Positions 9,262 through 18,597 of a stretch of 64,000 nt of DNA are shown one piece after another. Numbering within the stretch: the first letter of the stretch is position 1; the number at the start of each line of letters is the position of its first letter. Below the pieces are notes generated by a model, which saw only the letters and a list, made by a program, of their open reading frames with translations, searched no databases and had not been told where the DNA came from. A program made the position numbers and the translations under genes. This DNA is from Kumtagia sp963829135 (GTDB lineage Bacteria > Pseudomonadota > Alphaproteobacteria > Rhizobiales > Rhizobiaceae). Location of the stretch: assembly GCA_963829135.1 (NCBI GenBank), contig CAWHHO010000003.1:372001-436000 (forward strand), given 5' to 3'.

Positions 9262-9428
9262 CGAGAACTTGTCCCCCAATTCATGGGACGAGGAACTTAA
9301 GCGGGCCTTGGCGCTGCCACACGGTCACGAACTAGATGAATGCTCGTAACCGCACCGCGGCGCGGGATCTTGCGCTGTGTAGCCTGCATCGCTAACTGCG
9401 GTGCCATCATCAATGAAGGAAACGCCCC

Positions 9429-9998
9429 TTGGCCCTCAGGCTCAACATTGTCATTGGCAGCACGCGGCCGGGCCGCGTCGGGCCGAAAGTCGCCAAGTGG
9501 TTTCATGGCCTTGCCAAAGGGCACGCAAAGTTCGACGCAGTGCTGGTCGATCTCGCCGACTTCGAACTGCCGGTCTACGACGAACCAAAACATCCACGTC
9601 TTCAGCAATATGAGCACGCGCATACGAAACGATGGAGCGAGAGCGTGGCATCGGCCGATGCCTTCGTCTTCGTGACGCCCGAGTACAATTACTTCGCGCC
9701 ACCCGCACTGATAAACGCGTTGACCTACCTGTCCAAAGAATGGGCGTACAAGCCTGCTGGCCTCGTCAGCTACGGCGGCATTTCTGGCGGTTTGCGGGCC
9801 GCGCAGTCGGAGAAGCTGCTACTTACCAGCCTCAGGATTATGCCGATCCCCGAAGCCGTCCAGGTGCAAATGGTCAATCAGTATATCGGGGACGACGGCG
9901 TCTTCTCGCCAAGCGAGCAGATGACGTCCAGCGCCAAAACAATGCTGGACGAATTGCACCGCTGGGCAGAGGCGGTCAAGCCGATGCGTGTCGGGTAA
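9429..9998 (+). CDS. NADPH-dependent FMN reductase family protein
   Basis: Flavodoxin-like reductase, 189 residues. The FMN phosphate loop (IVIGSTRPGRVGPKVAKWF) and the family motif FVFVTPEYNYFAPPALINALTYLSKEW, followed by SYGGISGG, place it in the NAD(P)H:FMN/quinone reductase family. The start is a TTG at 9429 with GAAGGA upstream; no ATG fits the N-terminus. It is a single gene with a convergent neighbour on the minus strand. The physiological substrate is unknown. Confidence 0.87.
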   Translation: MALRLNIVIGSTRPGRVGPKVAKWFHGLAKGHAKFDAVLVDLADFELPVYDEPKHPRLQQYEHAHTKRWSESVASADAFVFVTPEYNYFAPPALINALTYLSKEWAYKPAGLVSYGGISGGLRAAQSEKLLLTSLRIMPIPEAVQVQMVNQYIGDDGVFSPSEQMTSSAKTMLDELHRWAEAVKPMRVG

Positions 9999-10008
9999 CT
10001 GCCTGCCG

Positions 10009-10536
10009 TTATTGCTTAGGTTTCTTGGTAGGCATCCATACCCCGCGGACGATGGATGCGCCGATTTGCAGGTTGTACTCGGTGGTCGGTATGCCGCCGC
10101 CCTTCGTCGTAAACAGCATCTTGTCATCCTTGCTGGCATTGAAGCTCTGCACGGTATCGGCGGTTTTCGAAAGGAAACTCATTGCCGCCAGGCCGGCGGT
10201 ACGCGTGGCGAAGGTTCCCCAAGCCATAAAGAGTTCGCGCGGCCCGAATTCACGCAGGCAGTTCAGCGGCCAGAACCTTCGCGGCTTGGCCGCCGATGAC
10301 ATGTGATCCCGATAAAGGTCTTCTGCCTCATCAACGACAACAGATGTTGCCTTCTCGCCAGGAGTGAGCGAGCCGCTAACGCCAACGCCCATGAAATTGG
10401 CATAGAATTGGCGGTTTAAGCCAGGACTTCGGAAGATAAATAAGTCAAACTGGAGCTGAAATCCTCGCCCCTTGCTTTCCCGCTTCTCCACGGAAATAGC
10501 CCAATCCTTCGCGGTCTCGCCCACAGTCCCCTCCAC
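10009..10536 (-). CDS. Hypothetical protein
   Basis: An open frame of 175 residues from a GTG at 10536, with AGGGG six bases upstream. No signal peptide, membrane helix or known motif stands out; the sequence is mixed alpha/beta with MGVGVSGSLTPGEKATSVV near its middle. It is convergent with the FMN reductase (11 bases between stops) and lies downstream of fdsD on the same strand, separated by 72 bases. It could be the last gene of the formate dehydrogenase transcript or separate. Codon use looks normal for the region. I do not assign a function. Confidence 0.55.
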   Translation of the reverse strand: MEGTVGETAKDWAISVEKRESKGRGFQLQFDLFIFRSPGLNRQFYANFMGVGVSGSLTPGEKATSVVVDEAEDLYRDHMSSAAKPRRFWPLNCLREFGPRELFMAWGTFATRTAGLAAMSFLSKTADTVQSFNASKDDKMLFTTKGGGIPTTEYNLQIGASIVRGVWMPTKKPKQ

Positions 10537-10608
10537 TTGCGCCCCTGCGATTGACAGCAGACAATGAGAAGACTGTCTATTGATTGAAAGTCGGTTGCCC
10601 GCCTTCCG

Positions 10609-10965
10609 CTAACCCTGACTTGCCGCAATGCGCGATTTTGTTTCGCCAAAATCCTCGCCCTTGTCGCCGGGCACTCCCGCATTCGCCTGTTCTGCCTGGG
10701 TAGGGGTAACCGGAGCGCCGGGACGCCGGATCTTGGGGGCAGCCTCCTTCACGATCGGGAGCATGCCCTCGCCACCCGCGTCGAAAACTTCGAAGAAATG
10801 CCCGCGCATCCGTGGCTCCCAGAATTTGTTGATATGCTCGGCCACGCCTTCGACTCCCATCTCATGCGGCTTCGACATGAAGAAGGTGCCAATTTGATTC
10901 GCCATGCGGACGATCTTGGCGATGCCGCTTGCGGCGGGGTCATGCTCATCGTGGTCAAGCGACAT
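10609..10965 (-). CDS. fdsD: NAD-dependent formate dehydrogenase, delta subunit
   Basis: Small subunit of about 118 residues. The ATG at 10965 (MSLDHDEHDP), with AGGGAG upstream, is preferred; an upstream in-frame start would lie inside fdhD. The core IAKIVRMANQIGTFFMSKPHEMGVEGVAEHINKFWEPRMR is the FdsD family signature. It overlaps the 3' end of fdhD by 11 bases, so the two are probably coupled. Known FdsD proteins are needed for an active FdsABG complex. The C-terminal tail (PTQAEQANAGVPGDKGE onward) is longer and less conserved than in short homologues. Confidence 0.88.
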   Translation of the reverse strand: MSLDHDEHDPAASGIAKIVRMANQIGTFFMSKPHEMGVEGVAEHINKFWEPRMRGHFFEVFDAGGEGMLPIVKEAAPKIRRPGAPVTPTQAEQANAGVPGDKGEDFGETKSRIAASQG

Positions 10966-11803
10966 TCTGCCTGGCTCCCTGGTTGGAGGATGGGTCGGCG
11001 CTTCGCAGGATGCGTGCGCCGTGGGTGAAGACATCGAACTCATCGCCGCGCACCAGCGCGACCAGTGTCATGCCCGCTTCGTCCGCCGTACGGATGGCGA
11101 GCGCGGTCGGCGCGGAAACGGCGATGATGACGGCAGACCCGATCGCTGCGGTCTTCTGTACCATCTCGACCGAGACGCGGCTGGTGACGACGACCGCCCC
11201 CGTGGCGCCGTCGAAACCCGCTTTCGCCAATGCACCTGCCAGCTTGTCGAGTGCATTGTGGCGCCCGACATCCTCGCGCGCGGCTATGATGCCTTTTCCC
11301 GGGACGTAGAATCCGGCGGCGTGAACTGCGCCGGTCTCGGCATGCAGCGGCTGTTGTTTTGACAGCAACCTTACCGACTGGGCGATATCGTCGACGCCAA
11401 GCGTAAGCAATGACTTATTAACATCCGCGACTGAGCGCATCGCCTCGTCGATCGACTCGATGCCGCACAGTCCACAGCCGACCGGCCCAGCAAGCCGTCG
11501 CCGCCGCGCCTGGAAACGCGTATTGGCTTGGTCCTTCAGCCGGATCTGGATGTCGATGCCCTCACCAAGGTCCTCGACTTCGATCGCCTCGATCTCATCC
11601 TTGGATGAGATGATGCCTTCGGTCAGCGAAAACCCCAGCGCGAAGTCGTCCAGATCGGCGGGCGTTCCCATCATTACGGCATGGGTCGTGCCCGCATAGG
11701 AAAGCGCGATCGGCGTTTCTTCAGGCACCATACGCGCAGCAGAGGCTGTGCCGGACGCGCGGCGGGCGAGGCGATTGGTGGAGGTGACGGGAGGACGGGT
11801 CAT
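10955..11803 (-). CDS. fdhD: Formate dehydrogenase accessory sulfurtransferase
   Basis: FdhD (FdsC) family, 282 residues. It passes sulfur from cysteine desulfurase to the molybdenum cofactor before insertion into the alpha subunit. The CxxC motif is present (GPVGCGLCGIES), as are REDVGRHNALDKL and VVTSRVSVEMVQK, typical of the family. It follows fdsA on the minus strand, with a 46-base gap holding a short palindrome. Gene order fdsG-B-A-C-D is the usual one in alphaproteobacteria. Confidence 0.92.
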   Translation of the reverse strand: MTRPPVTSTNRLARRASGTASAARMVPEETPIALSYAGTTHAVMMGTPADLDDFALGFSLTEGIISSKDEIEAIEVEDLGEGIDIQIRLKDQANTRFQARRRRLAGPVGCGLCGIESIDEAMRSVADVNKSLLTLGVDDIAQSVRLLSKQQPLHAETGAVHAAGFYVPGKGIIAAREDVGRHNALDKLAGALAKAGFDGATGAVVVTSRVSVEMVQKTAAIGSAVIIAVSAPTALAIRTADEAGMTLVALVRGDEFDVFTHGARILRSADPSSNQGARQNVA

Positions 11804-11811
11804 ATGCGCAA

Positions 11812-11834
11812 CCCTCCCCTCAAGGGGGAGGGGG
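11812..11834 (+). repeat. Short G/C palindrome between fdsA and fdhD
   Basis: CCCTCCCCTCAAGGGGGAGG and the next bases form a compact hairpin with arms CCCTCCCC/GGGGGAGGG. The word CCCTCCCCCTTGNGGGGAG is also the arm of the repeat inside the DEXH helicase at 63161-63297, so this is probably a half or reduced copy of the same repeat family. Confidence 0.55.
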
Positions 11835-11849
11835 AGGTCGGCGCCCTCA

Positions 11850-14729
11850 TCACTCCGCCGCTTCCAGCCTGCCCTCGATCCGGCGCGAGCGGCGGGACAG
11901 TTCCTCGTATTCCTCCTGCCACCCCGTCGGTCCGTTGGACGGATTCACCTGCACGGCGGTCACCTTGTACTCCGGGCAGTTGGTCGCCCAGTCGGAGAAG
12001 TCGGTTGTGATGACGTTGGCCTGCGTATCCGGATGGTGGAAGGTCGTGTAGACGACACCCGGCGAGACGCGCTCGGTGATCTCCGCACGAAGCGTGGTCT
12101 CGCCAGAGCGGCTTTGCAGCCGCACCCAGTCGCCATCGCGCAGCCCGCGATTTTCCGCGTCGTGCGGATGGATTTCCAGCCGATCCTCCGCATGCCAGAT
12201 GACATTGTCGGTTCGCCGTGTCTGCGCGCCGACATTGTACTGCGACAGCACACGTCCGGTGGTGAGCAGCAACGGGAAGCGCGGTCCGGTGCGTTCGTCC
12301 GTCGCCACATATTCCGTGCGGATGAACTTGCCCTTGCCGCGCACGAAGCCATTAATATGCATGATCGGCGTGCCTTCCGGCGCCTTCTCGTTGCATGGCC
12401 ACTGAACCGAGCCCATCTTGTCAAGATAGTCATAGCTTACCAGGGCGAAGCTTGGCGTCGACATGGCTATCTCGTCCATGATCTCGGACGGGTGGGCGTA
12501 GTTCCAGTTCAAGCCCATCGCTTGAGCGATCCTCTGCGTGACCTCCCAATCCGCCAAGCCATTCTTGGGCGCCATCACCTTGCGTACGCGATTGATCCGG
12601 CGCTCTGCATTGGTGAAAGTGCCGTCCTTCTCAAGGAAGGTCGATCCCGGCAAGAACACATGCGCGTAGTTGGCTGTTTCGTTGAGGAAGAGGTCGTGGA
12701 CGACGACGCATTCCATGGCAGCGAGACCCGCGGACACGTGCTTGGTGTCGGGGTCGGACTGCAGGATGTCTTCTCCTTGGATGTAAATGCCCTTGAACGT
12801 GCCCTCCACCGCGGCATCCAGCATGTTGGGAATGCGCAGGCCTGGCTCGTTGTCGAGCTTCACGCCCCAGAGTTTCTCGAAAGTGTCGCGCACCGCGTCG
12901 CCGGAGATGTGGCGATAGCCCGGCAACTCGTGCGGAAACGAGCCCATGTCGCAGGCGCCCTGAACGTTGTTCTGTCCGCGCAAAGGATTCACGCCGACGC
13001 CGCGCCGCCCGATATTGCCGGTCAGCATTGCGAGGTTGGCGATTGCAATCACCGTGGTTGAGCCCTGGCTGTGTTCGGTCACACCGAGGCCATAGTAGAT
13101 CGCGCCGTTGCCGCCGGTGGCGTAAAGCCGCGCCGCGCCGCGGATTTCCTCGGCGGGAACGCCCGAAAGCTTTTCAACCTCCTCCGGGCTGTGGCGCGCA
13201 TCGGAGACGAATTCGGCGTAGTCTTCGAATTCCGACCAGTCACAGCGCTCACGGATGAAGGCCTCGTCGAACAGCCCCTCGGTGACGATAACGTGAGCGA
13301 GCGACGTCACAACGGCGACGTTGGTGCCTGGCCGCAGCGGCAAATGGTGCGCCGCTTCGACGTGCGCCGACTTGACCATCTCGGTGCGGCGCGGATCAAG
13401 GACGATCAGCTTCGCGCCCTGCCGCAGGCGCTTCTTCATCCGCGAAGCGAAGACCGGATGCGCCTGTGCCGGATTTGCGCCGATGATCATAATGACGTCA
13501 GTCTCTTCCACCGAGTCGAAATCCTGCGTGCCGGCCGAAGTGCCATAGGTCTGGCCGAGGCCATAGCCGGTCGGCGAATGGCAGACGCGCGCACACGTAT
13601 CGACATTGTTGTTGCCGAAGCCCTGGCGGATAAGTTTCTGGACGAGGTAGGTTTCCTCGTTGGTGCAGCGCGACGAGGTGATCCCGCCGATCGAGCTGCG
13701 GCCATACTGGTATTGAATGCGGCGGAACTCACTTGCCGTATAGGCCAGCGCTTCTTCCCAGCTGACTTCGCGCCATGGATCCGAAATTTTCTCACGGATC
13801 ATCGGGTTGAGGATGCGCTCCTTATGCGTGGCATAGCCGTAGGCGAAACGGCCCTTGACGCAGGAGTGGCCGCGATTTGCCTTGCCGTCCTTCCAGGGCA
13901 CCATGCGCACCAGTTCGTCGCCGCGCATTTCGGCCTTGAACGAGCAGCCGACGCCGCAATAAGCGCAGGTGGTGACCACCGAATGCTCCGGCTGGCCGAT
14001 CTGGATGACTGACTTTTCAGTCAGTGTCGCGGTCGGACAGGCCTGTACGCAAGCGCCACACGAGACGCATTCCGATTCCAGGAAGTTCTGGTGCATGCCG
14101 GGCGATACGCGGCTTTCAAATCCGCGGCCTTCGATGGTCAGCGCGAAGGTGCCTTGCACTTCCTCGCAGGCGCGCACGCACCGCGAGCAGACGATGCACT
14201 TCGATGGATCGTAGGTGAAATACGGGTTCAACTCGTCCTTCGCCATCCAGCGAAAGTTGTCCGCGCCATCCTTCTTCTTAAAAACGTGGTTGTCGCCCTC
14301 GTAGCCGTAGCGCACATCGCGCAGGCCGACGACGCCGGCCTGCGTCTGCAACTCGCAATCGCCATTTGCCGCGCAGGTCAGGCAGTCGAGCGGATGGTCG
14401 GAGATGTAAAGCTCCATAACGCCGCGGCGGATTTTCTTCAGGCGCTCGGTCTGGGTATGGACCACCATGCCCGGCATCACCGGCGTAGTGCAGGAGGACG
14501 GCGTTCCGTTGCGGCCGTCGACCTCGACCAGGCAGAGACGGCACGAGCCGAAGGCGTCCACCATGTCGGTGGCGCATAGCTTCGGAATGGCAATGCCGGC
14601 TTCCATGGAAGCGCGCATGATCGACGTGCCCTCCGGCACGGTGACCGTGAAGCCGTCAACGGTCAGCGTCACCTCTTTCTCGGACTTCGAGGGAGGTGTG
14701 CCGTAGTCGATTTCGTGGACGAGACCCAT
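11850..14729 (-). CDS. fdsA: NAD-dependent formate dehydrogenase, alpha subunit
   Basis: Catalytic molybdopterin-guanine-dinucleotide subunit, 959 residues, oxidising formate to CO2. Order of domains: N-terminal [2Fe-2S] ferredoxin domain (CATDMVDAFGSCRLCLVEV), His-Cys3 segment (HPLDCLTCAANGDCEL), two [4Fe-4S] motifs (CIVCSRCVRACEE; CVSCGACVQACPT), the molybdopterin oxidoreductase [4Fe-4S] motif (CAYCGVGCSF), then the Mo domain. VDTCARVCHSP carries the cysteine and histidine of the active site, so this is a cysteine, not selenocysteine, enzyme. There is no Tat signal, in keeping with a cytoplasmic FdsABG complex. A repeat of about 170 bases separates it from fdsB. Confidence 0.95.
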   Translation of the reverse strand: MGLVHEIDYGTPPSKSEKEVTLTVDGFTVTVPEGTSIMRASMEAGIAIPKLCATDMVDAFGSCRLCLVEVDGRNGTPSSCTTPVMPGMVVHTQTERLKKIRRGVMELYISDHPLDCLTCAANGDCELQTQAGVVGLRDVRYGYEGDNHVFKKKDGADNFRWMAKDELNPYFTYDPSKCIVCSRCVRACEEVQGTFALTIEGRGFESRVSPGMHQNFLESECVSCGACVQACPTATLTEKSVIQIGQPEHSVVTTCAYCGVGCSFKAEMRGDELVRMVPWKDGKANRGHSCVKGRFAYGYATHKERILNPMIREKISDPWREVSWEEALAYTASEFRRIQYQYGRSSIGGITSSRCTNEETYLVQKLIRQGFGNNNVDTCARVCHSPTGYGLGQTYGTSAGTQDFDSVEETDVIMIIGANPAQAHPVFASRMKKRLRQGAKLIVLDPRRTEMVKSAHVEAAHHLPLRPGTNVAVVTSLAHVIVTEGLFDEAFIRERCDWSEFEDYAEFVSDARHSPEEVEKLSGVPAEEIRGAARLYATGGNGAIYYGLGVTEHSQGSTTVIAIANLAMLTGNIGRRGVGVNPLRGQNNVQGACDMGSFPHELPGYRHISGDAVRDTFEKLWGVKLDNEPGLRIPNMLDAAVEGTFKGIYIQGEDILQSDPDTKHVSAGLAAMECVVVHDLFLNETANYAHVFLPGSTFLEKDGTFTNAERRINRVRKVMAPKNGLADWEVTQRIAQAMGLNWNYAHPSEIMDEIAMSTPSFALVSYDYLDKMGSVQWPCNEKAPEGTPIMHINGFVRGKGKFIRTEYVATDERTGPRFPLLLTTGRVLSQYNVGAQTRRTDNVIWHAEDRLEIHPHDAENRGLRDGDWVRLQSRSGETTLRAEITERVSPGVVYTTFHHPDTQANVITTDFSDWATNCPEYKVTAVQVNPSNGPTGWQEEYEELSRRSRRIEGRLEAAE

Positions 14730-14765
14730 CAGAGGCTCCTAACCAGTAACATAGGACGGATCAGG

Positions 14766-14935
14766 TAATCTTTCGACCCCCACGCCGCATCGCTTCGCTT
14801 GGCACCTCTTTCCCGATCGACGGGAGAGGAAGCCAAGGTGAATGACTGGCACCGCCGAAGCGGCAGCGTTTTGTCTCCCCCGTCGATCGGGAAGAGGTGC
14901 CCCGAAGGGCCGGAGTGGGGGTCGAGCGCAAGCAT
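14766..14935 (+). repeat. Palindromic repeat element between fdsB and fdsA
   Basis: The spacer is almost filled by an interrupted inverted repeat. The left part reads TCGACCCCCAC...GCACCTCTTTCCCGATCGAC and the right part GTCGATCGGGAAGAGGTGC...GTGGGGGTCGA, so the outer ends and the inner GATCGAC arms pair. This architecture matches intergenic repeats I know from Mesorhizobium-type genomes, though I could not search for copies. It would form a large hairpin in the fds transcript and may set the fdsB to fdsA ratio. Confidence 0.75.
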
Positions 14936-14938
14936 CGC

Positions 14939-16495
14939 CTACTCCGCCGCCTCCGCCACTTTGCGCAGCTTGAAATCCTCAGGGAAATGATTGATTGCAC
15001 TCATCACCGGATAGGGCGTGAAGCCGCCGAGCGCGCAAAGCGAGCCGAACTTCATCGTGTTGCAGAGATCGGTGACCAGTTCGAGGTTCTTCTCCGGCTC
15101 GATGCCGGCGCCGATGCGGTCGATCGTCTCGACACCGCGCGTCGAGCCAATACGGCACGGCGTGCACTTGCCGCAGCTCTCGATCGCGCAGAACTCCATG
15201 GCGAAACGCGCCTGCTTCAACATGTCGGCAGTTTCATCGAACACCGTGATGCCCGCATGGCCTATCAGGCCGTCCCTGGCGGCGAAGGCTTCGTAGTCAA
15301 ACGGCGTATCGAACAGGGCGCGCGGGAAATAAGCGCCAAGCGGGCCACCGACCTGCACCGCCTTGACTGGACGCCCGGTCGCAGTGCCGCCGCCGATCTC
15401 GTCGACGATCTCGCCAAGGGAAAGGCCAAACGCCGCCTCGAAGAGACCGCCATTCTTCACATTGCCGGCGATCTGGATCGGGATCGTGCCGCGCGAGCGG
15501 CCCATGCCAAAATCCTTGTAGAAGGCCGCACCCCTGTCGAGAATAATCGGTACAGATGCAAGCGAAATGACGTTGTTGATGACCGTCGGCTTGCCGAACA
15601 GACCCTGAATCGCCGGCAGCGGCGGCTTGGCGCGCACAATGCCGCGCTTGCCCTCCAGGCTGTTCAGCAGCGACGTTTCTTCGCCACACACATAGGCGCC
15701 GGCGCCGACGCGGATTTCCATATCGAAGGCGTTCGGCGAGCCCAGCACATTGAGGCCGAGCACGCCGCCCATGCGGGCGATCTCCACCGCCGCCCGCATC
15801 TTGGCGACGGCGTGCGGATATTCCGAGCGGATATAGACGAAGCCCTTGGTCGCGCCCGTCGCGATGCCGGCAATCGCCATGCCTTCGATAAGGACGAAGG
15901 GATCGCCCTCCATGATCATGCGATCGGCGAAGGTGGCGCTGTCTCCCTCATCCGCGTTGCAGACGATATATTTGCGGTCCGCCGTCGCATTCAGCACCGT
16001 GTTCCACTTGATGCCGGTCGGGAAGCCCGCGCCGCCACGGCCGCGCAGGCCGGACTCGGTAACAGTTTTGACGATGTCGACCGGCGCCATCGCGACAGCC
16101 TTCGCCAATCCCGCAAGACCGCCTAGCCGGCGATAGGCATCCAGGGACAGCGGGTCGCTGACGCCGCAGCGGGCGAAGGTAAGCCGCGTCTGCCTGGCGA
16201 AGAACGGGATCTTGTCGGGCACGCCCAGCCAGCGCTTATGATGCCCACCCTTGAGGAAACCAGCATCAAACATCGACTTGATGTCCAAGGGTTTCACCGG
16301 TCCGTAGGCGACACGGCCGTTGTCGGTCTGGATTTCCACCATCGGCTCGAGGAAATAGGCACCGCGCGAGCCGTTGCGCACGATACGCGCTTCCGCGCCG
16401 CGTGCTTTGAGTTCCGCTTCTATCGCATGAGCGACCTTGTCGGCGCCGAGAGCAAGTGCGCCGGAATCGCCTGGGATGTAGATGACGGGGATCAC
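14939..16495 (-). CDS. fdsB: NAD-dependent formate dehydrogenase, beta subunit (NuoF-like)
   Basis: Diaphorase subunit of about 518 residues that passes electrons to NAD+. An N-terminal thioredoxin-like domain is followed by the FMN/NADH domain (TESGLRGRGGAGFPTGIKW, GAGAYVCGEETSLLNSLEG) and the C-terminal [4Fe-4S] motif (ESCGKCTPCRIGSTRG). I set the start at the GTG at 16495, which overlaps the corrected stop of fdsG as GTGA; a TTG three bases earlier is the alternative. It acts with FdsG and FdsA in the cytoplasm. Confidence 0.93.
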   Translation of the reverse strand: MIPVIYIPGDSGALALGADKVAHAIEAELKARGAEARIVRNGSRGAYFLEPMVEIQTDNGRVAYGPVKPLDIKSMFDAGFLKGGHHKRWLGVPDKIPFFARQTRLTFARCGVSDPLSLDAYRRLGGLAGLAKAVAMAPVDIVKTVTESGLRGRGGAGFPTGIKWNTVLNATADRKYIVCNADEGDSATFADRMIMEGDPFVLIEGMAIAGIATGATKGFVYIRSEYPHAVAKMRAAVEIARMGGVLGLNVLGSPNAFDMEIRVGAGAYVCGEETSLLNSLEGKRGIVRAKPPLPAIQGLFGKPTVINNVISLASVPIILDRGAAFYKDFGMGRSRGTIPIQIAGNVKNGGLFEAAFGLSLGEIVDEIGGGTATGRPVKAVQVGGPLGAYFPRALFDTPFDYEAFAARDGLIGHAGITVFDETADMLKQARFAMEFCAIESCGKCTPCRIGSTRGVETIDRIGAGIEPEKNLELVTDLCNTMKFGSLCALGGFTPYPVMSAINHFPEDFKLRKVAEAAE

Positions 16496-16978
16496 CAACG
16501 CACCTCCGCGATGATCTGGTCAACCTTGTCGGGATCGAGTTCGGCCAATAACCTGGCCATCAAGCATCGCCGCCGGCGCGCATGCGCACAGACCGAGGCA
16601 GTAGACCGGCTCCAGCGTCACCGAGCCGTCCTTTGCCGTCTCATGGAAGCCCAGGCCGAGAAGTTGCTGCACACGCATCGCGATGGCGTCGGAGCCCATC
16701 GACTGGCACGCTTCGGCGCGGCATATCTTCAGCACGTGCCGCCCAGCGGGTGCGCGACGGTAATCGTGATAGAATGTGACCACGCCGTGGACTTCGGCCT
16801 TGGAAATGTTGAGAGCCTCGGCGATCACAGGCAGGGATTCCGTTGGCACAAAGCCGAACTCTTCCTGAAGCCCGTGGAGAATCGGCAGCAGAGGCCCTTC
16901 CAGCGCTTCATGATCGGCAATGACTGCGACCGTCCGCTGAACGACGTTATCCGGCGCCTGGGTACTTGCGAGCTGCAT
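16492..16978 (-). CDS. fdsG: NAD-dependent formate dehydrogenase, gamma subunit, frameshifted
   Basis: NuoE-like [2Fe-2S] thioredoxin-fold subunit. The ATG at 16978 follows GGGAGGG. ICRAEACQSMGSDAIAMR and VYCLGLCACAPAAMLDGQV give the four cluster cysteines. As read, the frame ends at 16520 with an odd tail (RTRSRQG). Removing one A from GAACTC (plus strand GAGTTC at 16537-16542) restores VIGRLDPDKVDQIIAEVRW and a stop at 16492 that overlaps the fdsB start by four bases. That neat coupling argues that the extra base is an error or a very recent mutation. All cluster ligands lie before the shift. Confidence 0.85.
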
Positions 16979-17075
16979 AGCGCAGCGCCCTCCCTGATCG
17001 GCAAATTGCGTCAAGGTGACGCTAAGCCCTCTAGAAAACAGACAAAACAGCGGAAATCAATAAAGCAGTTTCGTT

Positions 17076-17100
17076 GCTTGATAGACGAAATCTATCAAGC
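17076..17100 (-). promoter_or_regulatory. Perfect palindrome upstream of fdsG, likely LysR operator
   Basis: Arms GCTTGATAGA (17076-17085) and TCTATCAAGC (17091-17100) pair perfectly around CGAAA. Inside it, ATAG-N7-CTAT (17081-17095) fits the spacing known for LysR/OxyR-type boxes. It sits in the 144-base gap between the LysR gene and fdsG, about 100 bases before the fdsG start. It could instead be a hairpin terminating the LysR transcript, but it lacks a T run on that strand. Confidence 0.65.
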
Positions 17101-17122
17101 GTTCGATCCAGCTTTATTTAGC

Positions 17123-18022
17123 CTAGAAGGTTTCAGCGAAATCGCTTGCCAGCGTCATCGCCTCGCTCAGCAGCGCCGAGACCAGCGGGGTGTGTGGCTC
17201 TCGTCGTGCAGCAACAAGGCCGACAATATGGCTGGCATCGGGGTCGACAATCGGGATCGCGCGGATCGGCTCGGCAAAGCCAAAAGTCTCGGCAAGATTG
17301 AGGGGCATGATCGATGACCACTTGCCCGTGCGAATGTGAGAAAACAGCACGATCATCGAATTGGATTCCAGCGTCGGCCGCGCCATCGAACCGGCTTTCG
17401 CCAGATGCTGGTCGATGATGCGCCGGTTCTGCATGTCGGGCGTGAGCAAGCAGAGCGGTAGTTCGGCTACCTCCGCCCAGCTTATTTTATGACGGTCAGC
17501 GAATGGCGTGCCGGTAGCCGTAATCAGTTGATACCGCTCCGAATACAACGGCACGCTGATGACATTTCCGAGCGGCTCGTTGTCGAGGTAGGTAATCCCT
17601 GCATCGATCTCGTAGTTGCCGAGCAATGACAGAACCTCGCTCGACGTCCGAGACAAGATCGAAAAGGTAACGCCCGGGTGCTTTTCGCGGAACGGGGTCG
17701 TCAGCCGGGGCACCATTGCCAGCGCGGTAGGTATGGCGGCGATGCGAACGCGGCCGGACAAACCGAACCGCGCGGCGCGCATCTCCGCTCGCATCGTGTG
17801 GGTATCGCCAACGATGCGCCTCGCCCACACCAGAACCTGCTCACCTTCCTGGGTTAAACCTTGGAAGCGGGAGCCGCGCTTGACCAGCATGACCCCAAGT
17901 TGTTCTTCGAGCTGCTTGATCGCGGCTGAAAGCGTTGGTTGCGTCACACCGATTTCCTGTGCGGCGTGACCGAAATGCTGGGCTTTTGCCAACGCAATAA
18001 AGAATTCCAGCTTGTCGATCAT
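17123..18022 (-). CDS. LysR-family regulator of the formate dehydrogenase genes
   Basis: About 299 residues. The start at 18022 (MIDKLEFFIALAKAQHFGHAA) fits the family; a longer frame from 18082 adds 20 unlike residues. The helix-turn-helix (VTQPTLSAAIKQLEEQLGVML, then KRGSRFQGLTQEG) and the effector domain are complete. It is directly upstream of and in the same direction as fdsG-B-A-C-D, the usual place of the fds regulator. The palindrome at 17076-17100 is its probable target. The inducer may be formate, but this is inferred from context. Confidence 0.87.
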   Translation of the reverse strand: MIDKLEFFIALAKAQHFGHAAQEIGVTQPTLSAAIKQLEEQLGVMLVKRGSRFQGLTQEGEQVLVWARRIVGDTHTMRAEMRAARFGLSGRVRIAAIPTALAMVPRLTTPFREKHPGVTFSILSRTSSEVLSLLGNYEIDAGITYLDNEPLGNVISVPLYSERYQLITATGTPFADRHKISWAEVAELPLCLLTPDMQNRRIIDQHLAKAGSMARPTLESNSMIVLFSHIRTGKWSSIMPLNLAETFGFAEPIRAIPIVDPDASHIVGLVAARREPHTPLVSALLSEAMTLASDFAETF

Positions 18023-18597
18023 CACGCAAACTAAAAATTGAATGCGAACCGCAACGGTGCGCATCATTGGACCAAGGCTCATGGGAGTCCGCGCCGGACC
18101 CCTTAACTGTATTGCAACCCAATCTTCGTCTTTCTCGCTGGTCCGATTTTTACTGCGGATTTACGCGAAGTTTCAATGTTGTCGGATAGTCGTATTCGGC
18201 AACGGGCGGAAGCGACGTGAGTTTCCGTTCAGAGTTGAGAGGCGTGAACGACAGCGGAAAATGTGGGAAGCCGTTGGCTTGTGTCGTGCGTGGGGGCGTA
18301 GGGCATATGCGATCGGTAGGGCTGTCGACTGGGCTAGGTCCGGTTGTCCTGTTTGCACTCCCTAATGGCGACGATTTGGACCGCCTTTAGGAGGTAGCAT
18401 TAGCATTTCAGGCAACATTCGACAAAAAACTCTTGAGCTCGCAACGCGCTGCCGGATCGTCGCAGACTGGAAAGAACGTCTGAGATCGATACACCGGGCG
18501 AAAGGCACGCCAGCATTCAGCCGGCACATCGCTGCTTGGTGTTCGGCGCAATCTGCACTATCTGGAGCGCAGCCAGACCAGCAGAAGCGCTAGAGCC
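18023..18597. other. Intergenic region, no supported gene
   Basis: This 575-base gap separates the minus-strand LysR gene from the plus-strand Mrp ATPase, so it must hold both promoters. Short open frames here (for example 18042-18365 plus) have arginine-rich, shadow-like content and no ribosome sites. I saw no tRNA, strong hairpin or riboswitch pattern. Confidence 0.5.

Noticed and set aside
11748..13061. Plus-strand frame opposite fdsA, and similar frames at 14897-16126 opposite fdsB
   Set aside because: Both are shadows of certain, highly conserved genes.
11850..14729. Selenocysteine in the formate dehydrogenase alpha subunit
   Set aside because: The active-site position reads cysteine (VDTCARVCHSP) and there is no in-frame TGA.
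18042..18365. Small gene upstream of the Mrp ATPase
   Set aside because: The frame is Arg-rich with no ribosome site or recognisable motif, and lies in the divergent promoter region.
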